Positions 1 through 9,293 are shown, numbered from the stretch's first letter. The stretch is 64,000 bases of DNA from an uncultured Alphaproteobacteria bacterium (GCA_937892955.1 CALBKH010000095.1:1-64000), one strand, 5' to 3'. Numbers and translations are program-made. The notes: generated from the letters alone by a model not told the origin.

Positions 1-17
1 CACATTCGGACGCCGAC

Positions 18-110
18 GGGAATCGCCGGGCGCGAATTTCAAAACGGCCTCTAAGCAGTTCGTGGGATGCTAATCTTTCCGGGCCGTGGTGCAGTCCCGG
101 CGAGATCCGC
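18..110 (+). other. Possible structured RNA, 3' part of an upstream transcript
   Basis: No convincing reading frame fills positions 1-150. Two nested complementary segments are visible: 24-30 (CGCCGGG) with 96-102 (CCCGGCG), and 44-49 (ACGGCC) with 82-87 (GGCCGT). A weaker outer pairing joins 19-21 and 106-108. This makes an elongated interrupted hairpin upstream of a strong terminator at 153-192, as expected for a small stable RNA such as 6S-type RNA or for the 3' UTR of a gene outside the window. No family signature was recognised, so the identity is open. A short 62-codon frame at 67-255 overlaps it and the terminator and is not credible. Confidence 0.25.
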
Positions 111-152
111 GAGGGTCTCTTCATTTCAGTGCACCTTTTACCGGTATTCTCT

Positions 153-192
153 AGCCCGGGAAGTGGCTTCGCCACTTCCCGGGCTTCTTTTT
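153..192 (+). terminator. Strong Rho-independent terminator
   Basis: A perfect 15-bp stem (153-167 with 171-185), a three-base loop and then a T-rich tail (TCTTTTTC, 186-193). It ends whatever transcript enters from the left and isolates hrpB from it. The minus-strand side has no T-run, so it acts mainly on plus-strand transcripts. Confidence 0.9.
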
Positions 193-251
193 CCGAGCAC
201 CGTCTCGGCTGCCTCTGGCGGGCGACGGCGGCGCAGGCTACCAACGCCGCC

Positions 252-2729
252 ATGATCCTCGTTCCGCCCTCCGACCTGCCGATCGAAGCGGCCCTGCCCG
301 ATCTTCTCGCCGCACTCGAGGCACGCCCGAACGCGGTGCTCGTCGCCCCGCCCGGCGCGGGCAAGACGACGCGGGTGCCGCTCGCGCTTCTTTCGGCGCC
401 GTGGCGCGGCGACGGGCGCATCGTCATGCTGGAGCCGCGACGGCTCGCCGCCCGCGCGTCTGCCGCGCGCATGGCGAAGACGCTTCGAGAAGAGGTCGGC
501 GCCACCGTCGGTCACCGCGTCCGCATGGACAGCCGGGTGACGAAGGCGACGCGCATCGAGGTGGTCACCGAGGGCGTCTTCACCCGGATGATCCTCGACG
601 ACCCCGAACTGACCGGCGTCGCCGCGGTGATCTTCGACGAGTTCCACGAGAGGAACCTCGACGGCGACCTCGGTCTGGCGCTCGCCCTCGACGCCCAGGG
701 GGCGCTGCGACCGGATCTGCGCATCCTCGTCATGTCGGCGACGCTCGACGGGGCGCGGGTGAAGGACCTGCTCGGCGAGGCGGCGCTGGTCACCTCGGAG
801 GGCCGCGCCTTTCCGGTCGAGACCCGCCACGCGCCGCGCCGACCCGAGGTGCGGCTGGAGGCCGAGGTGACCACCGCCGTGTTGCGCGCCCTCGACACCG
901 ATCCCGGCTCGGTCCTGGTGTTCCTGCCGGGGCAGGCGGAGATCCGCCGCGTCGCCGAGGGGCTCGACGGGTGGGTCGGCGCGAGCGTCGACGTCGCGCC
1001 GCTCTACGGGGCGCTGACGCCGGCCGAGCAGGACCGCGCCATCCGCCCGGCCGAGGCGGGGCGGCGCAAGGTGGTGCTCACCACGTCGATCGCCGAGACC
1101 TCGCTGACCATCGAAGGGGTGCGCATCGTCGTCGACGCCGGTCTCGCCCGGGTGCCGCGCTACGAGCCCGATACCGGGCTGACGCGGCTCGAGACGGTAC
1201 GAGTGTCGCGGGCCTCGGCCGATCAGCGCCGCGGTCGCGCCGGCCGTACCGAGCCGGGGGTGTGTTGGCGGCTGTGGGCCGAGCCGCAGACAGCGGCGCT
1301 GGCGGCCTTCGACCGGCCGGAGATCCTCGAGGCGGACCTCGCCTCGGTGGCGCTCGATCTCGCCGAATGGGGGGTGAGCGACCCCGCCACCCTCGCCTTC
1401 CTCGACCCGCCGCCGAAACCGGCGTGGGACGAGGCGGTGGCGCTCCTGAAGGACCTCGACGCGCTCGACCGCGAAGGCCGGTTGACCGAGGAGGGACGGG
1501 CGCTGCGCCGCCTGCCGCTCCATCCGCGCCTCGCCCACATGGTGCACCGGGCCGCGGTCGGTGGCGGCGGCAAGCTCGCGGCGGAGATCGCGGCGATCGT
1601 CTCGGAGCGCGGGCTCGGCGGGACGAGTGTCGACCTCGAGGAACGGGTGAGGCGTTTCCGCTCGGATCGGGGCACACGGGCGGAGGAAGCGCGGCGCATG
1701 GCGGCACGCTGGGCCTCGCTCACCGGACGCGCGACGGCGGACGACTTCGAGAACGGTCTCGCCGACTGCGGCCGCATCCTGGCGCTCGCCTATCCCGACC
1801 GGGTCGCCCAGGCGCGCGGCGCGCCGGGCGCCTTCCGCACCGCCGGTGGACGTGGTGGGAAGCTGGAACCGCACGAGGCGCTGGCCCGCGAGCCCTTCCT
1901 CGCCATCGCCGAGATGCAGGGGGCGGCGCGCGAGGCGCGCATCCTGCTCGCCGCGGCACTGACTGCCGCCGACATCGAGTCCGATTTCGCGGCCCACGTG
2001 GCCGAGACCGACGAGGTCGGCTTCGACGAGGCGGCGGGACGGGTGAAGGCGCGACGGATCCGCCGTTTCGGGCGGGTGGTGCTCGCCGAAAAGCCGATCG
2101 AGCGGCCGGACGCCGACCTCGTCGCCCGCGCCCTGATGGGGGCGGTGAGGGCCAAGGGCCTCGCCTCGCTGCCGTGGAGCAAGGCGGCGGAACGGCTGCG
2201 CCACCGCGTCGGCTGGGTCCGCCGCGCCGGCTTCGCCGGCCTTCCCGACCTCTCCGACGAAGCGCTTCTCGACGGGCTCCAAACGTGGCTGGCGCCGCAG
2301 GTCGTGGGGCGGACGTCGCCGGCCGACATCCGCGAGAGCGACGTCGCCGACGGTATCTTCGGTCTCCTCGACTGGGAGGCGAAGCGGATCCTCGATGCCG
2401 AGGCGCCGACCCATTTCACCGCGCCGACCGGCTCGAACGTTCCGATCGACTACGAGGCCGAGAACGGCCCGGCGATCGCCATCCGGGTGCAGGAGCTCTT
2501 CGGCCTCGACCGCCAGCCGGCGATCTGCGAGGGCCGGGTGCCGCTGACCGTCGAGCTGCTGTCGCCGGCGCATCGGCCGATCCAGGTGACGCGCGATCTG
2601 CCGGGATTCTGGCGCGGCACGTGGCGCGAGGTGAAGGTGGAGATGAAGGGGCGCTATCCGCGCCACGTCTGGCCCGACGATCCGGCGGCCGCCGCGCCGA
2701 CGACACGAGCGAAGCCGCGCGGGACGTGA
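252..2729 (+). CDS. hrpB: ATP-dependent helicase HrpB
   Basis: An 825-residue DEAH-box (superfamily 2) helicase of the HrpA/HrpB group. Visible motifs in order: Walker A PPGAGKTT (residues 33-40), the DEFH box in VIFDEFHER, motif III SAT, motif V TSIAETSLTI and motif VI QRRGRAGRTEPG. The typical HrpB C-terminal region follows, with ends close to the usual length of about 820. The frame is open further upstream to a GTG at 129, but that extension runs through the terminator hairpin, so ATG 252 is preferred; no strong Shine-Dalgarno sequence is visible. The cellular role of HrpB in bacteria is poorly defined; RNA remodelling is assumed from its family. It is a single gene, converging on glk with 16 bp between the stop codons. 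Confidence 0.93.
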   Translation: MILVPPSDLPIEAALPDLLAALEARPNAVLVAPPGAGKTTRVPLALLSAPWRGDGRIVMLEPRRLAARASAARMAKTLREEVGATVGHRVRMDSRVTKATRIEVVTEGVFTRMILDDPELTGVAAVIFDEFHERNLDGDLGLALALDAQGALRPDLRILVMSATLDGARVKDLLGEAALVTSEGRAFPVETRHAPRRPEVRLEAEVTTAVLRALDTDPGSVLVFLPGQAEIRRVAEGLDGWVGASVDVAPLYGALTPAEQDRAIRPAEAGRRKVVLTTSIAETSLTIEGVRIVVDAGLARVPRYEPDTGLTRLETVRVSRASADQRRGRAGRTEPGVCWRLWAEPQTAALAAFDRPEILEADLASVALDLAEWGVSDPATLAFLDPPPKPAWDEAVALLKDLDALDREGRLTEEGRALRRLPLHPRLAHMVHRAAVGGGGKLAAEIAAIVSERGLGGTSVDLEERVRRFRSDRGTRAEEARRMAARWASLTGRATADDFENGLADCGRILALAYPDRVAQARGAPGAFRTAGGRGGKLEPHEALAREPFLAIAEMQGAAREARILLAAALTAADIESDFAAHVAETDEVGFDEAAGRVKARRIRRFGRVVLAEKPIERPDADLVARALMGAVRAKGLASLPWSKAAERLRHRVGWVRRAGFAGLPDLSDEALLDGLQTWLAPQVVGRTSPADIRESDVADGIFGLLDWEAKRILDAEAPTHFTAPTGSNVPIDYEAENGPAIAIRVQELFGLDRQPAICEGRVPLTVELLSPAHRPIQVTRDLPGFWRGTWREVKVEMKGRYPRHVWPDDPAAAAPTTRAKPRGT

Positions 2730-2745
2730 AACCGCGCTTCCGCGC

Positions 2746-3765
2746 TCACGCCCGCCAGCGCCGTCCGTCGAGTTCGACGGCGTAGAGGTCGGGCCGGCCG
2801 GCGAAGGCGGCGAGGCCGAGGAAGGCGGGGACGGGGTGGACGATCACCCGCGTCGACAGCCCGGCCATGGTGCCCTGGTGGGGATCCTTGTCCTCGAAGG
2901 CGGCGCGGAAGCGGCCGTCGGCGAGGAAGGGCAGGACGCGCGGCGGGATGCCGCCGGCGATGTGGACGCCGCCGTGCGGCAGGCAGACGAGCGCCATGTC
3001 GCCGGCCACCCGGCCGAGGACCTCGGCCCAGATCTCCATCACCTCGACCGCCGTCGGTTCGCCGGCGAGCGCCGCCGCTGTCACGCCGGCCGGATCGATC
3101 GCCACGACCGGGCTGCCGTCGAGCATGCGGATCGCCCGATGCAGGCGGACGAGGCCGGCGCCGTGGAGGACCTGTTCGGCGCTGACCCGCCCGAGGTCCT
3201 GTGCCAACAGGCCGAGGATCGCCGTCTCGCGGGCGCCGCGCGCCGGGAAGGTGACGTGACCGCCCTCCCCCGGAACCGGGATCCATGTGCCGCGCGAATG
3301 GACGAGCACGCCGACGCCGAGGCCGGTGCCGGGGCCGATCACCAGTTTGGTGGCGGCGGGATGTTCGTGGCCGCCGCCGATGCGGACCACGTCGGCCTCG
3401 CCGAGGCTCGGCAGCGACAGACCCTGGGCCTCGAAGTCGTTGACGACGATCACATCGGTGAAGCCGAGTTCGGCGACGAGGTGCTTCGGCTCGAACACCC
3501 ACGGGCAGTTGGTGAAGGGGACGCGGTCGCCCTCGATCGGCGCGGCGATGGCGAAGATGGCGGTGCGCGGCGCGCGCTCCAGTCCGGCCAGCACCATGTC
3601 GCGGATGGCGGCGATCGGATCGGGAAAGGCGTCGGTCGGGGTCTGGCCGAGGTCGCGGTAGGGCGCGCCGGCCTCCTCGACCAGAGCGAAACGGGCGTTG
3701 GTGCCGCCGATGTCGGCGATCAGAACCGGGAAGTCGAAGGCGAAGGAGGCGGGCGAAGCGGGCAT
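2746..3765 (-). CDS. glk: Glucokinase
   Basis: A 339-residue ROK-unrelated bacterial glucokinase (Glk/hexokinase fold) that phosphorylates glucose with ATP in the cytosol. The phosphate-binding motif DIGGTNARF starts at residue 18. NCPWVF, VVNDFEAQG (with the likely catalytic Asp), GPGTGLGVG and the PGEGGH segment follow in family order. The frame is open 15 codons further upstream, but the internal Met at 3765 gives the normal N-terminus. It converges with hrpB and diverges from the nucleoside operon across a 284-bp gap (3766-4049), in which no promoter is clear enough to call. Confidence 0.95.
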   Translation of the reverse strand: MPASPASFAFDFPVLIADIGGTNARFALVEEAGAPYRDLGQTPTDAFPDPIAAIRDMVLAGLERAPRTAIFAIAAPIEGDRVPFTNCPWVFEPKHLVAELGFTDVIVVNDFEAQGLSLPSLGEADVVRIGGGHEHPAATKLVIGPGTGLGVGVLVHSRGTWIPVPGEGGHVTFPARGARETAILGLLAQDLGRVSAEQVLHGAGLVRLHRAIRMLDGSPVVAIDPAGVTAAALAGEPTAVEVMEIWAEVLGRVAGDMALVCLPHGGVHIAGGIPPRVLPFLADGRFRAAFEDKDPHQGTMAGLSTRVIVHPVPAFLGLAAFAGRPDLYAVELDGRRWRA

Positions 3766-4049
3766 CTCAGACGACTCTCGAAACGATCCGGCCGGGCGTC
3801 GACGAGGCATAACGTGTTTGCTCGAGCTTGGCGATGCCGTGGCGGCAAGGGCTCGGAGAGGGCCGCGAGATTCTTTCCCGGCTCAGCCGAGAGCGGAAAT
3901 TTTCTTCCGGTAGAGAGCTCCGCGTGATGCGAAAAACCAGATGCGCGCGGCGAGCCGACGTGCCAATCTCGCCTCCCGGAGCGTGCGACCGTCGTGGCGG
4001 CGGGAGGCTGCGCGCGAGAATTTTCGGTTTCCGACGAGAGGGTTCTTCG

Positions 4050-5045
4050 ATGCGCAAGACGACATTCGGGCTCGCGGCGCTGGCCGCGGTGATCGCGGCG
4101 CCGGTCATGGCCGCCGACATCCAGCCGGCGATCCTCTACGACCTCGGCGGCAAGTTCGACAAGTCGTTCAACGAGGCGGCCTATGCCGGCGCCGAGAAGT
4201 TCAAGAAGGACGCCGGCATCGACTATCGCGACTTCGAGATCCAGAACGACGCCCAGCGCGAGCAGGCGCTGCGCAACTTCGCCCGCCGCGGCAATTCGCC
4301 GATCGTCGCCATCGGCTTCACCCAGGCCTCGTCGGTGGAGAAGGTCGCCAAGGAGTTCCCGAACCTCAAGTTCGCCATCGTCGACATGGTCGTCGACCTG
4401 CCGAACGTCCGCTCGATCGTCTTCAAGGAGCAGGAAGGCTCCTACCTCGTCGGCGTGCTGGCGGCGATGGCGTCGAAGAGCCACAAGGTCGGCTTCGTCG
4501 GCGGCATGGACATCCCGCTGATCCGCAAGTTCGCCTGTGGCTACGTCGGCGGCGTCAAGGCGGTCGATGCCAAGGCGGAGGTCTTCCAGAACATGACCGG
4601 CACCACCGGTGCGGCGTGGAACGACCCGGTCAAGGGCGGTGAACTCACCAAGTCGCAGATCGATCGCGGCGCCGACGTGATCTACCACGCCGCCGGCGGC
4701 ACCGGCCTCGGCGTGCTGCAGGCGGCCGCGGACGCCGGCAAGCTCGGCATCGGCGTCGATTCGAACCAGAACCACCTGCATCCGGGCAAGGTCCTGACTT
4801 CGATGACCAAGCGCGTCGACGTCGCCATCTACGACGTCTTCAAGGACGCCAAGGACGACAAGTGGACCGCGGGCGTGAAGGTGCTCGGCCTCAAGGAGGG
4901 CGGCGTCGGCTGGGCGCTCGACGACCACAACAAGGGGCTGATCAGCGCCGACATGAAGGCTGCGGTCGACAAGGCCGAGAAGGCGATCATCGGCGGCTCG
5001 GTGGTCGTCCACGACTACATGGCCGACAAGACCTGCCCCTATTGA
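4050..5045 (+). CDS. BMP-family nucleoside ABC transporter, substrate-binding protein
   Basis: A 331-residue periplasmic binding protein of the BMP (basic membrane protein/PnrA) family, which mostly bind nucleosides. ATG 4050 gives a classic Sec signal peptide (MRKTTFGLAALAAVIAAPVMA, cut after residue 21 or so). GAGAGGG at 4036-4042 is the ribosome site. Family features include YDLGGKFDKSFNEAAYAG at the mature N-terminus, GFTQASSVEKVA, the conserved KEQEGSYLVG and GVDSNQNHL. It is the first gene of a ten-gene operon in which the importer is followed by nucleoside-degrading enzymes, which makes nucleosides the most likely ligands. The long upstream open extension of the frame lacks a good start. 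Confidence 0.93.
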   Translation: MRKTTFGLAALAAVIAAPVMAADIQPAILYDLGGKFDKSFNEAAYAGAEKFKKDAGIDYRDFEIQNDAQREQALRNFARRGNSPIVAIGFTQASSVEKVAKEFPNLKFAIVDMVVDLPNVRSIVFKEQEGSYLVGVLAAMASKSHKVGFVGGMDIPLIRKFACGYVGGVKAVDAKAEVFQNMTGTTGAAWNDPVKGGELTKSQIDRGADVIYHAAGGTGLGVLQAAADAGKLGIGVDSNQNHLHPGKVLTSMTKRVDVAIYDVFKDAKDDKWTAGVKVLGLKEGGVGWALDDHNKGLISADMKAAVDKAEKAIIGGSVVVHDYMADKTCPY

Positions 5046-5065
5046 TCGGGTGATCGCATCGATCG

Positions 5066-5094
5066 CCGCGGTTCGGCTCGCCGCCCGACCGCGG
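5066..5094 (+). other. Intercistronic hairpin after the binding-protein gene
   Basis: CCGCGGT (5066-5072) and ACCGCGG (5088-5094) form a 7-bp stem with a further small inner stem. There is no T-run, so it is more likely a 3' stabiliser or partial attenuator that raises the level of the binding protein over the membrane genes, a common arrangement in ABC operons (inference). Confidence 0.4.
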
Positions 5095-5174
5095 TCTCCG
5101 TTCGGGGAGGACGAGGACCGCCCTCCCCCGCGCTCCGGGCACCACGGGTGCTGCGAACCGATGGCCGCCGTCCC

Positions 5175-6761
5175 ATGCAGGGTTCCGTCCGACCGCAGTC
5201 CGTCCCGACTTCGATCCCGCCCGCGGCCGAGCGTCCGCCGGCGATCGAGTTCGTCGGCATCGACAAGCGCTTCGGCGCCAATCACGCCAATCGGAACATC
5301 CATCTGACCATCCGGGCCGGTTCGATCCACGGGCTGGTCGGTGAGAACGGGGCCGGCAAATCGACGCTGATGTCGATCCTCTACGGCTTCTATCAGGCCG
5401 ACCGCGGCGAGATCCGGGTGAACGGGCGCAGGACCGCGATCCGCTCCTCGGCGCAGGCGATCGCCGCCGGGATCGGTATGGTCCATCAGCAGTTCATGCT
5501 GGTCGACACGATGACGGTGCTCGAGAACGTGCTGCTCGGCGCCGAGGGCTCGGCGACGCTCGGCCCGGCGGAGAAGCGCGCCCGCGCGGTGTTGGCGCGG
5601 CTGGCGAGCGACTACGAACTCGAGGTCGATCCGGACGCCACCGTCGCCGATCTCTCGGTGGGCGAGCAGCAGCGGGTGGAGATCCTCAAGACGCTCTACC
5701 GCGGCGCCGAGATCCTGATCCTCGACGAGCCGACGGCGGTGCTGACACCGGCCGAGGTGGAGCACCTCTTCCGCATCCTCCGCCGCCTGCAGGGCGAGGG
5801 GAAGACCGTCGTCGTCATCACCCACAAGCTCAAGGAGATCATGGCGGTGACCGACGAGGTGTCGGTCATGCGCAAGGGCGAGATCGTCGCCACCTGGCCG
5901 ACCGCCGACACTTCGGTCGAGTCGCTGGCGCAAGCGATGGTCGGCCGGCGGGTGTTGCTCGAGGTGGAGAAGGGACCGTCGGTGCCCGGCGCGGTCGAGC
6001 TGGCGGTCGAGCATCTCACGCTTCGCGACAAACGCGGCGTGATCCAGGTCGACGACGTCTCGCTCGAGGTTCGCGCCGGCGAGATCGTCGGCATCGCCGG
6101 GGTGGCCGGCAACGGCCAATCGGAACTGCTCGAGGCGATCGCCGGGATCCGCCACGCCGCCTCCGGCGCCATCCGTCTCGGCGAGATCGAGATCACCCGG
6201 CTCGATCCGAGCGAGATCCGCGATCTCGGTCTGGCGCACATCCCCGAGGACCGGCACCGCATGGGGCTGGTGCTGTCCTTCTCCGCGGAAGAGAACCTGA
6301 TGCTCGGCTATCAGGACGATCCGCGCTGGGCCAAGGGGCTGCTCCTCGACACGAGCGCGCTGCGCACCACGGCGGAAGCCGAGTTCGTCGAATTCGACGT
6401 CCGCCCGCCGGAACCGGCGCAGCGGACCGCTCTGTTCTCCGGCGGCAATCAGCAGAAGATCATCCTCGCCCGCGAGATCGACCGCGAACCGAAGGTGTTG
6501 ATCGTCGGCCAGCCGACCCGCGGCGTCGACATCGGCGCCATCGAGGCGATCCACCGCCGGCTGATCGAGATGCGCGATGCCGGACGAGCGATCCTCTTGG
6601 TCTCGGCCGAACTCGACGAGATCCGCTCGCTCTCCGACCGTATCCTGTGCATGTGCCAGGGGCGGATCACCGGCGAGTGCCGGCCGGAGACCTCCGAGGC
6701 CGAGATCGGCATGATGATGGCCGGCCTCTCGGGAACGGCGGCGAAGGGAGCGACAGCATGA
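5175..6761 (+). CDS. Nucleoside ABC transporter, double ATP-binding protein
   Basis: About 528 residues with two ABC ATPase domains in tandem, as in sugar and BMP-type nucleoside importers. Domain 1 has Walker A GENGAGKST (residues 56-64), signature LSVGEQQR and Walker B ILILDEPTAVL. Domain 2 has the degenerate Walker A GVAGNGQSE that is normal for this class, plus SGGNQQK and a Walker B-like region with GQPTRGVD. The start is uncertain: ATG 5175 or GTG 5148 in the same frame, neither with a good ribosome site. The stop overlaps the first permease start by ATGA. It energises uptake with the two permeases downstream. Confidence 0.93.
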   Translation: MQGSVRPQSVPTSIPPAAERPPAIEFVGIDKRFGANHANRNIHLTIRAGSIHGLVGENGAGKSTLMSILYGFYQADRGEIRVNGRRTAIRSSAQAIAAGIGMVHQQFMLVDTMTVLENVLLGAEGSATLGPAEKRARAVLARLASDYELEVDPDATVADLSVGEQQRVEILKTLYRGAEILILDEPTAVLTPAEVEHLFRILRRLQGEGKTVVVITHKLKEIMAVTDEVSVMRKGEIVATWPTADTSVESLAQAMVGRRVLLEVEKGPSVPGAVELAVEHLTLRDKRGVIQVDDVSLEVRAGEIVGIAGVAGNGQSELLEAIAGIRHAASGAIRLGEIEITRLDPSEIRDLGLAHIPEDRHRMGLVLSFSAEENLMLGYQDDPRWAKGLLLDTSALRTTAEAEFVEFDVRPPEPAQRTALFSGGNQQKIILAREIDREPKVLIVGQPTRGVDIGAIEAIHRRLIEMRDAGRAILLVSAELDEIRSLSDRILCMCQGRITGECRPETSEAEIGMMMAGLSGTAAKGATA

Positions 6762-7870
6762 GCGCGCCGCATCGCGACCTTCCGCCCCTCGTCGACTACG
6801 TGGTGGTGCCGTTCCTCAACCTCGCGGTCGCTTTCCTGGTCGCCGGTCTCGTCGTGCTCGCCATCGGCGAGAACCCGCTCCAGGCCGTGGCGATCATGCT
6901 GCACGGGGCGCTCGGCTATCCGGAGGGGGTCGGCTTCACCCTCTACTACACCACCGGATTCGTCTTCACCGGACTGTCGGTGGCGGTCGCCTTCCATGCC
7001 GGACTGTTCAACATCGGCTCGGAGGGGCAGGCGACGCTCGGCGGGCTCGGCGTGGCGCTGCTCTGCCTGACCTTCGACGGGGCGCCGTGGTGGCTGGTGC
7101 TGCCCTTCGCGCTCGCCGCCTCGGCGCTGTTCGGTGCGGCCTGGGCCTTCGTTCCGGCGTGGCTGCAAGCGCGGCGCGGCAGCCACATCGTCATCACCAC
7201 GATCATGTTCAACTACCTCGCCGCCACCCTGATGGTGTGGCTGCTGGTCGAGGTGCTGGGTCAGCCGGGATCGATGAGCCCGGAGACCAAGACCTTCGAG
7301 GAGGCGACGCGGCTGCCGTTCCTGCGCGATTTCCTCACGCCCCTCGGCATCGATCTCGGCCAGTCGCCGGTCAACCCGATGGTGTTCGTCGCACTGCTTT
7401 CCGCCGTCTTCGTCTGGCTGCTGATCTGGCGCACCCGCTTCGGGTTCGAGCTTCGCACCGTCGGACAGAACCCGACCGCCGCCGTCTATGCCGGCATCGA
7501 TCCCGGCAACATCGTCATCGCCGCGATGCTGATCTCCGGCGGGCTCTCGGGCCTGATGGCGGTCAACGAGGTGATGGGGGTGCAGCACCGGCTGCTGCTC
7601 GAATTCGTCGCCGGCGCCGGCTTCGTCGGCATCGCGGTGGCGCTGATGGGCCGGTCGCACCCCTTCGGCGTGGTGCTCTCGGCGCTCCTCTTCGGCATCC
7701 TCTACCAGGGCGGCGCCGAACTCGCCTTCGAGAAGCCGTCGATCAGCCGCGACATGATCGTCGTCATCCAGGCGCTGGTGATCCTCTTCGCCGGGGCGCT
7801 CGAACACATGTTCAGACCGGCATTGGGGCGCCTCTTCGCCCGCGCCGAGACCGCGGGAGGGCGGGCATGA
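6758..7870 (+). CDS. Nucleoside ABC transporter permease 1
   Basis: A 370-residue integral membrane protein of the BPD_transp_2 (branched-chain/ribose/nucleoside) permease family, with roughly eight to ten hydrophobic segments. Conserved features are FNIGSEGQATLGGLG, the GSHIVITTIMFNYLA segment and RTVGQNPTAAVYAGI, the coupling-type loop of this family. ATG 6758 overlaps the ATPase stop by four bases and follows GAAGGGAG. It pairs with the next gene to form the transmembrane channel. Confidence 0.92.
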   Translation: MSAPHRDLPPLVDYVVVPFLNLAVAFLVAGLVVLAIGENPLQAVAIMLHGALGYPEGVGFTLYYTTGFVFTGLSVAVAFHAGLFNIGSEGQATLGGLGVALLCLTFDGAPWWLVLPFALAASALFGAAWAFVPAWLQARRGSHIVITTIMFNYLAATLMVWLLVEVLGQPGSMSPETKTFEEATRLPFLRDFLTPLGIDLGQSPVNPMVFVALLSAVFVWLLIWRTRFGFELRTVGQNPTAAVYAGIDPGNIVIAAMLISGGLSGLMAVNEVMGVQHRLLLEFVAGAGFVGIAVALMGRSHPFGVVLSALLFGILYQGGAELAFEKPSISRDMIVVIQALVILFAGALEHMFRPALGRLFARAETAGGRA

Positions 7871-8847
7871 GCGACCTCGCCTCGATCGTCGATCTCCTCG
7901 CCCCGGTCGCCGGCTCCGGTATCCGCCTGTCGGTGCCGCTGCTCTTCGCCTGCCTCGCCGGACTGTGGTCGGAACGCTCCGGCGTCGTCGACATCGGCCT
8001 CGAGGGCAAGATGCTCGCCGCCGCCTTCGCCTCCGGCGCCGGCGCCGCGGCCTTCCATTCGCCCTGGGCGGGGCTTCTCGCCGGGATCGTCGTCTCGGTG
8101 GCGCTGGCCCTCGTCCACGGCTTCGCCGCCATCACCCAGCGCGGCAACCAGATCGTCTCCGGCGTCGCCATCAACTTCCTGGCGGCGGGGCTGACGGTGC
8201 TGCTCGGGCAGGTGTGGTACGGCCAGGGCGGACGCACGCCGCAGCTCGCCAACCCGGAACGCTTCCTCGGCCTCGATCTCGGCACGCTCGGGCTCGATCC
8301 GAATTCGGCGCTCGGCCGTATCTGGGGCGATGCGATCTCCGGGCACAACGTGCTGACGTGGTGCGCCTTCCTCGCCGTGCCGATCACCTGGTGGGTGCTG
8401 TGGCGCACCCGGTTCGGGCTCAGGCTGCGCGCCGTCGGCGACAATCCGCATGCGGTCGACACCGCGGGCGTCTCGGTCGCCGCCCTGCGCTATCGGGCGG
8501 TGATCGTCTGCGGCGTCCTGACCGGCTTCGCCGGCACCTATCTCGCCGTCGCCCAGTCGGCCGGCTTCGTGCGCGACATGACCGCCGGCAAGGGCTTCAT
8601 CGCGCTCGCCGCCCTGGTCTTCGCCAAGTGGAAGCCGCTCAACGCGCTCGGCGCCTGCCTGCTCTTCGGCATGCTCGACGCCGTCGCCATCCGCCTGCAG
8701 GGAACGCCGCTGCCGGGCGTCGGCACCGTACCGGTACAGGTGTTCCAGGCGCTGCCCTATGCGCTGACGGTGGTGCTGCTCGCCGGCTTCATCGGCCGTT
8801 CGATCCCGCCGAAGGCCTCGGGCATCCCCTACACCAAGGATCGCTGA
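7867..8847 (+). CDS. Nucleoside ABC transporter permease 2
   Basis: A 326-residue second permease of the same family, hydrophobic throughout. It has the conserved ERSGVVDIGLEGKMLAAAF N-terminal motif, GNQIVSGVAINFLA and LRAVGDNPHAVDTAGV. The start overlaps the previous stop by ATGA, implying translational coupling. A paired, unequal-length permease set is typical of nucleoside BMP systems (YufP/YufQ, NupB/NupC). Confidence 0.92.
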   Translation: MSDLASIVDLLAPVAGSGIRLSVPLLFACLAGLWSERSGVVDIGLEGKMLAAAFASGAGAAAFHSPWAGLLAGIVVSVALALVHGFAAITQRGNQIVSGVAINFLAAGLTVLLGQVWYGQGGRTPQLANPERFLGLDLGTLGLDPNSALGRIWGDAISGHNVLTWCAFLAVPITWWVLWRTRFGLRLRAVGDNPHAVDTAGVSVAALRYRAVIVCGVLTGFAGTYLAVAQSAGFVRDMTAGKGFIALAALVFAKWKPLNALGACLLFGMLDAVAIRLQGTPLPGVGTVPVQVFQALPYALTVVLLAGFIGRSIPPKASGIPYTKDR

Positions 8848-8857
8848 GGAGGGGCCC

Positions 8858-9274
8858 ATGTCCACCAACCTGCCGCTCGACCGCCTGTTCGAAGCCGCCG
8901 CCGACGTGCGGGTGAGAGCCCACGCACCCTATTCCGGCTTCTTCGTCGGCGCCGCGGTCCTCGACCGCGAGGGCCGCATCCACGTCGGCTGCAACGTCGA
9001 GAACGCGGCATTGCCCGAAGGCCTGTGCGCCGAGGCGGGCGCCATCGCCGCGATGGTCGCCGCCGGTGGGCGCGAGATCCTGGCGGTCGCCATCGTCGGT
9101 GGGCCGGCGGAGGGCGAGCCCGTCCTCTGTCCGCCCTGCGGCGGCTGCCGGCAGAAGATCCGCGAATTCGCCGTCGACGCGACGACGGTGCATCTGCGCG
9201 ACGACGGCGGCGCGGTGACGAGCCTGACGGCGGCGGAGCTGCTGCCGCTGTCCTTCGGCCCCGGCCATCTCTGA
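8858..9274 (+). CDS. cdd: Cytidine deaminase
   Basis: A 138-residue small homotetrameric-type cytidine deaminase that converts cytidine and deoxycytidine to uridine and deoxyuridine. Zinc ligands and the catalytic acid are visible: C57-A-E59 in LCAEAGAI, then C94 and C97 in PPCGGCRQ. The substrate-binding N-terminal motif YSGFFVGAAV is also present. It lies 10 bp after the permease with GAGGAGGGG before ATG, and feeds the downstream phosphorylases. Confidence 0.95.
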   Translation: MSTNLPLDRLFEAAADVRVRAHAPYSGFFVGAAVLDREGRIHVGCNVENAALPEGLCAEAGAIAAMVAAGGREILAVAIVGGPAEGEPVLCPPCGGCRQKIREFAVDATTVHLRDDGGAVTSLTAAELLPLSFGPGHL

Positions 9275-9293
9275 GAGGCGAGAGGATCCGACG

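Noticed and set aside
129..251. GTG start 41 codons upstream of hrpB
   Set aside because: The extension would be translated from the terminator stem and has no similarity to HrpB N-termini.
67..255. 62-codon plus-strand frame before hrpB
   Set aside because: It crosses a strong terminator hairpin, lacks a ribosome site and overlaps the hrpB start.
138..2666. Long open frame of 842 codons antisense to hrpB
   Set aside because: Arg/His/Asp-rich composition with no domain; a by-product of GC-rich codon use on the opposite strand.
3720..6554. 944-codon minus-strand frame across the nucleoside transporter
   Set aside because: Overlaps two recognised genes and has no homologous features; a third-position GC artefact.
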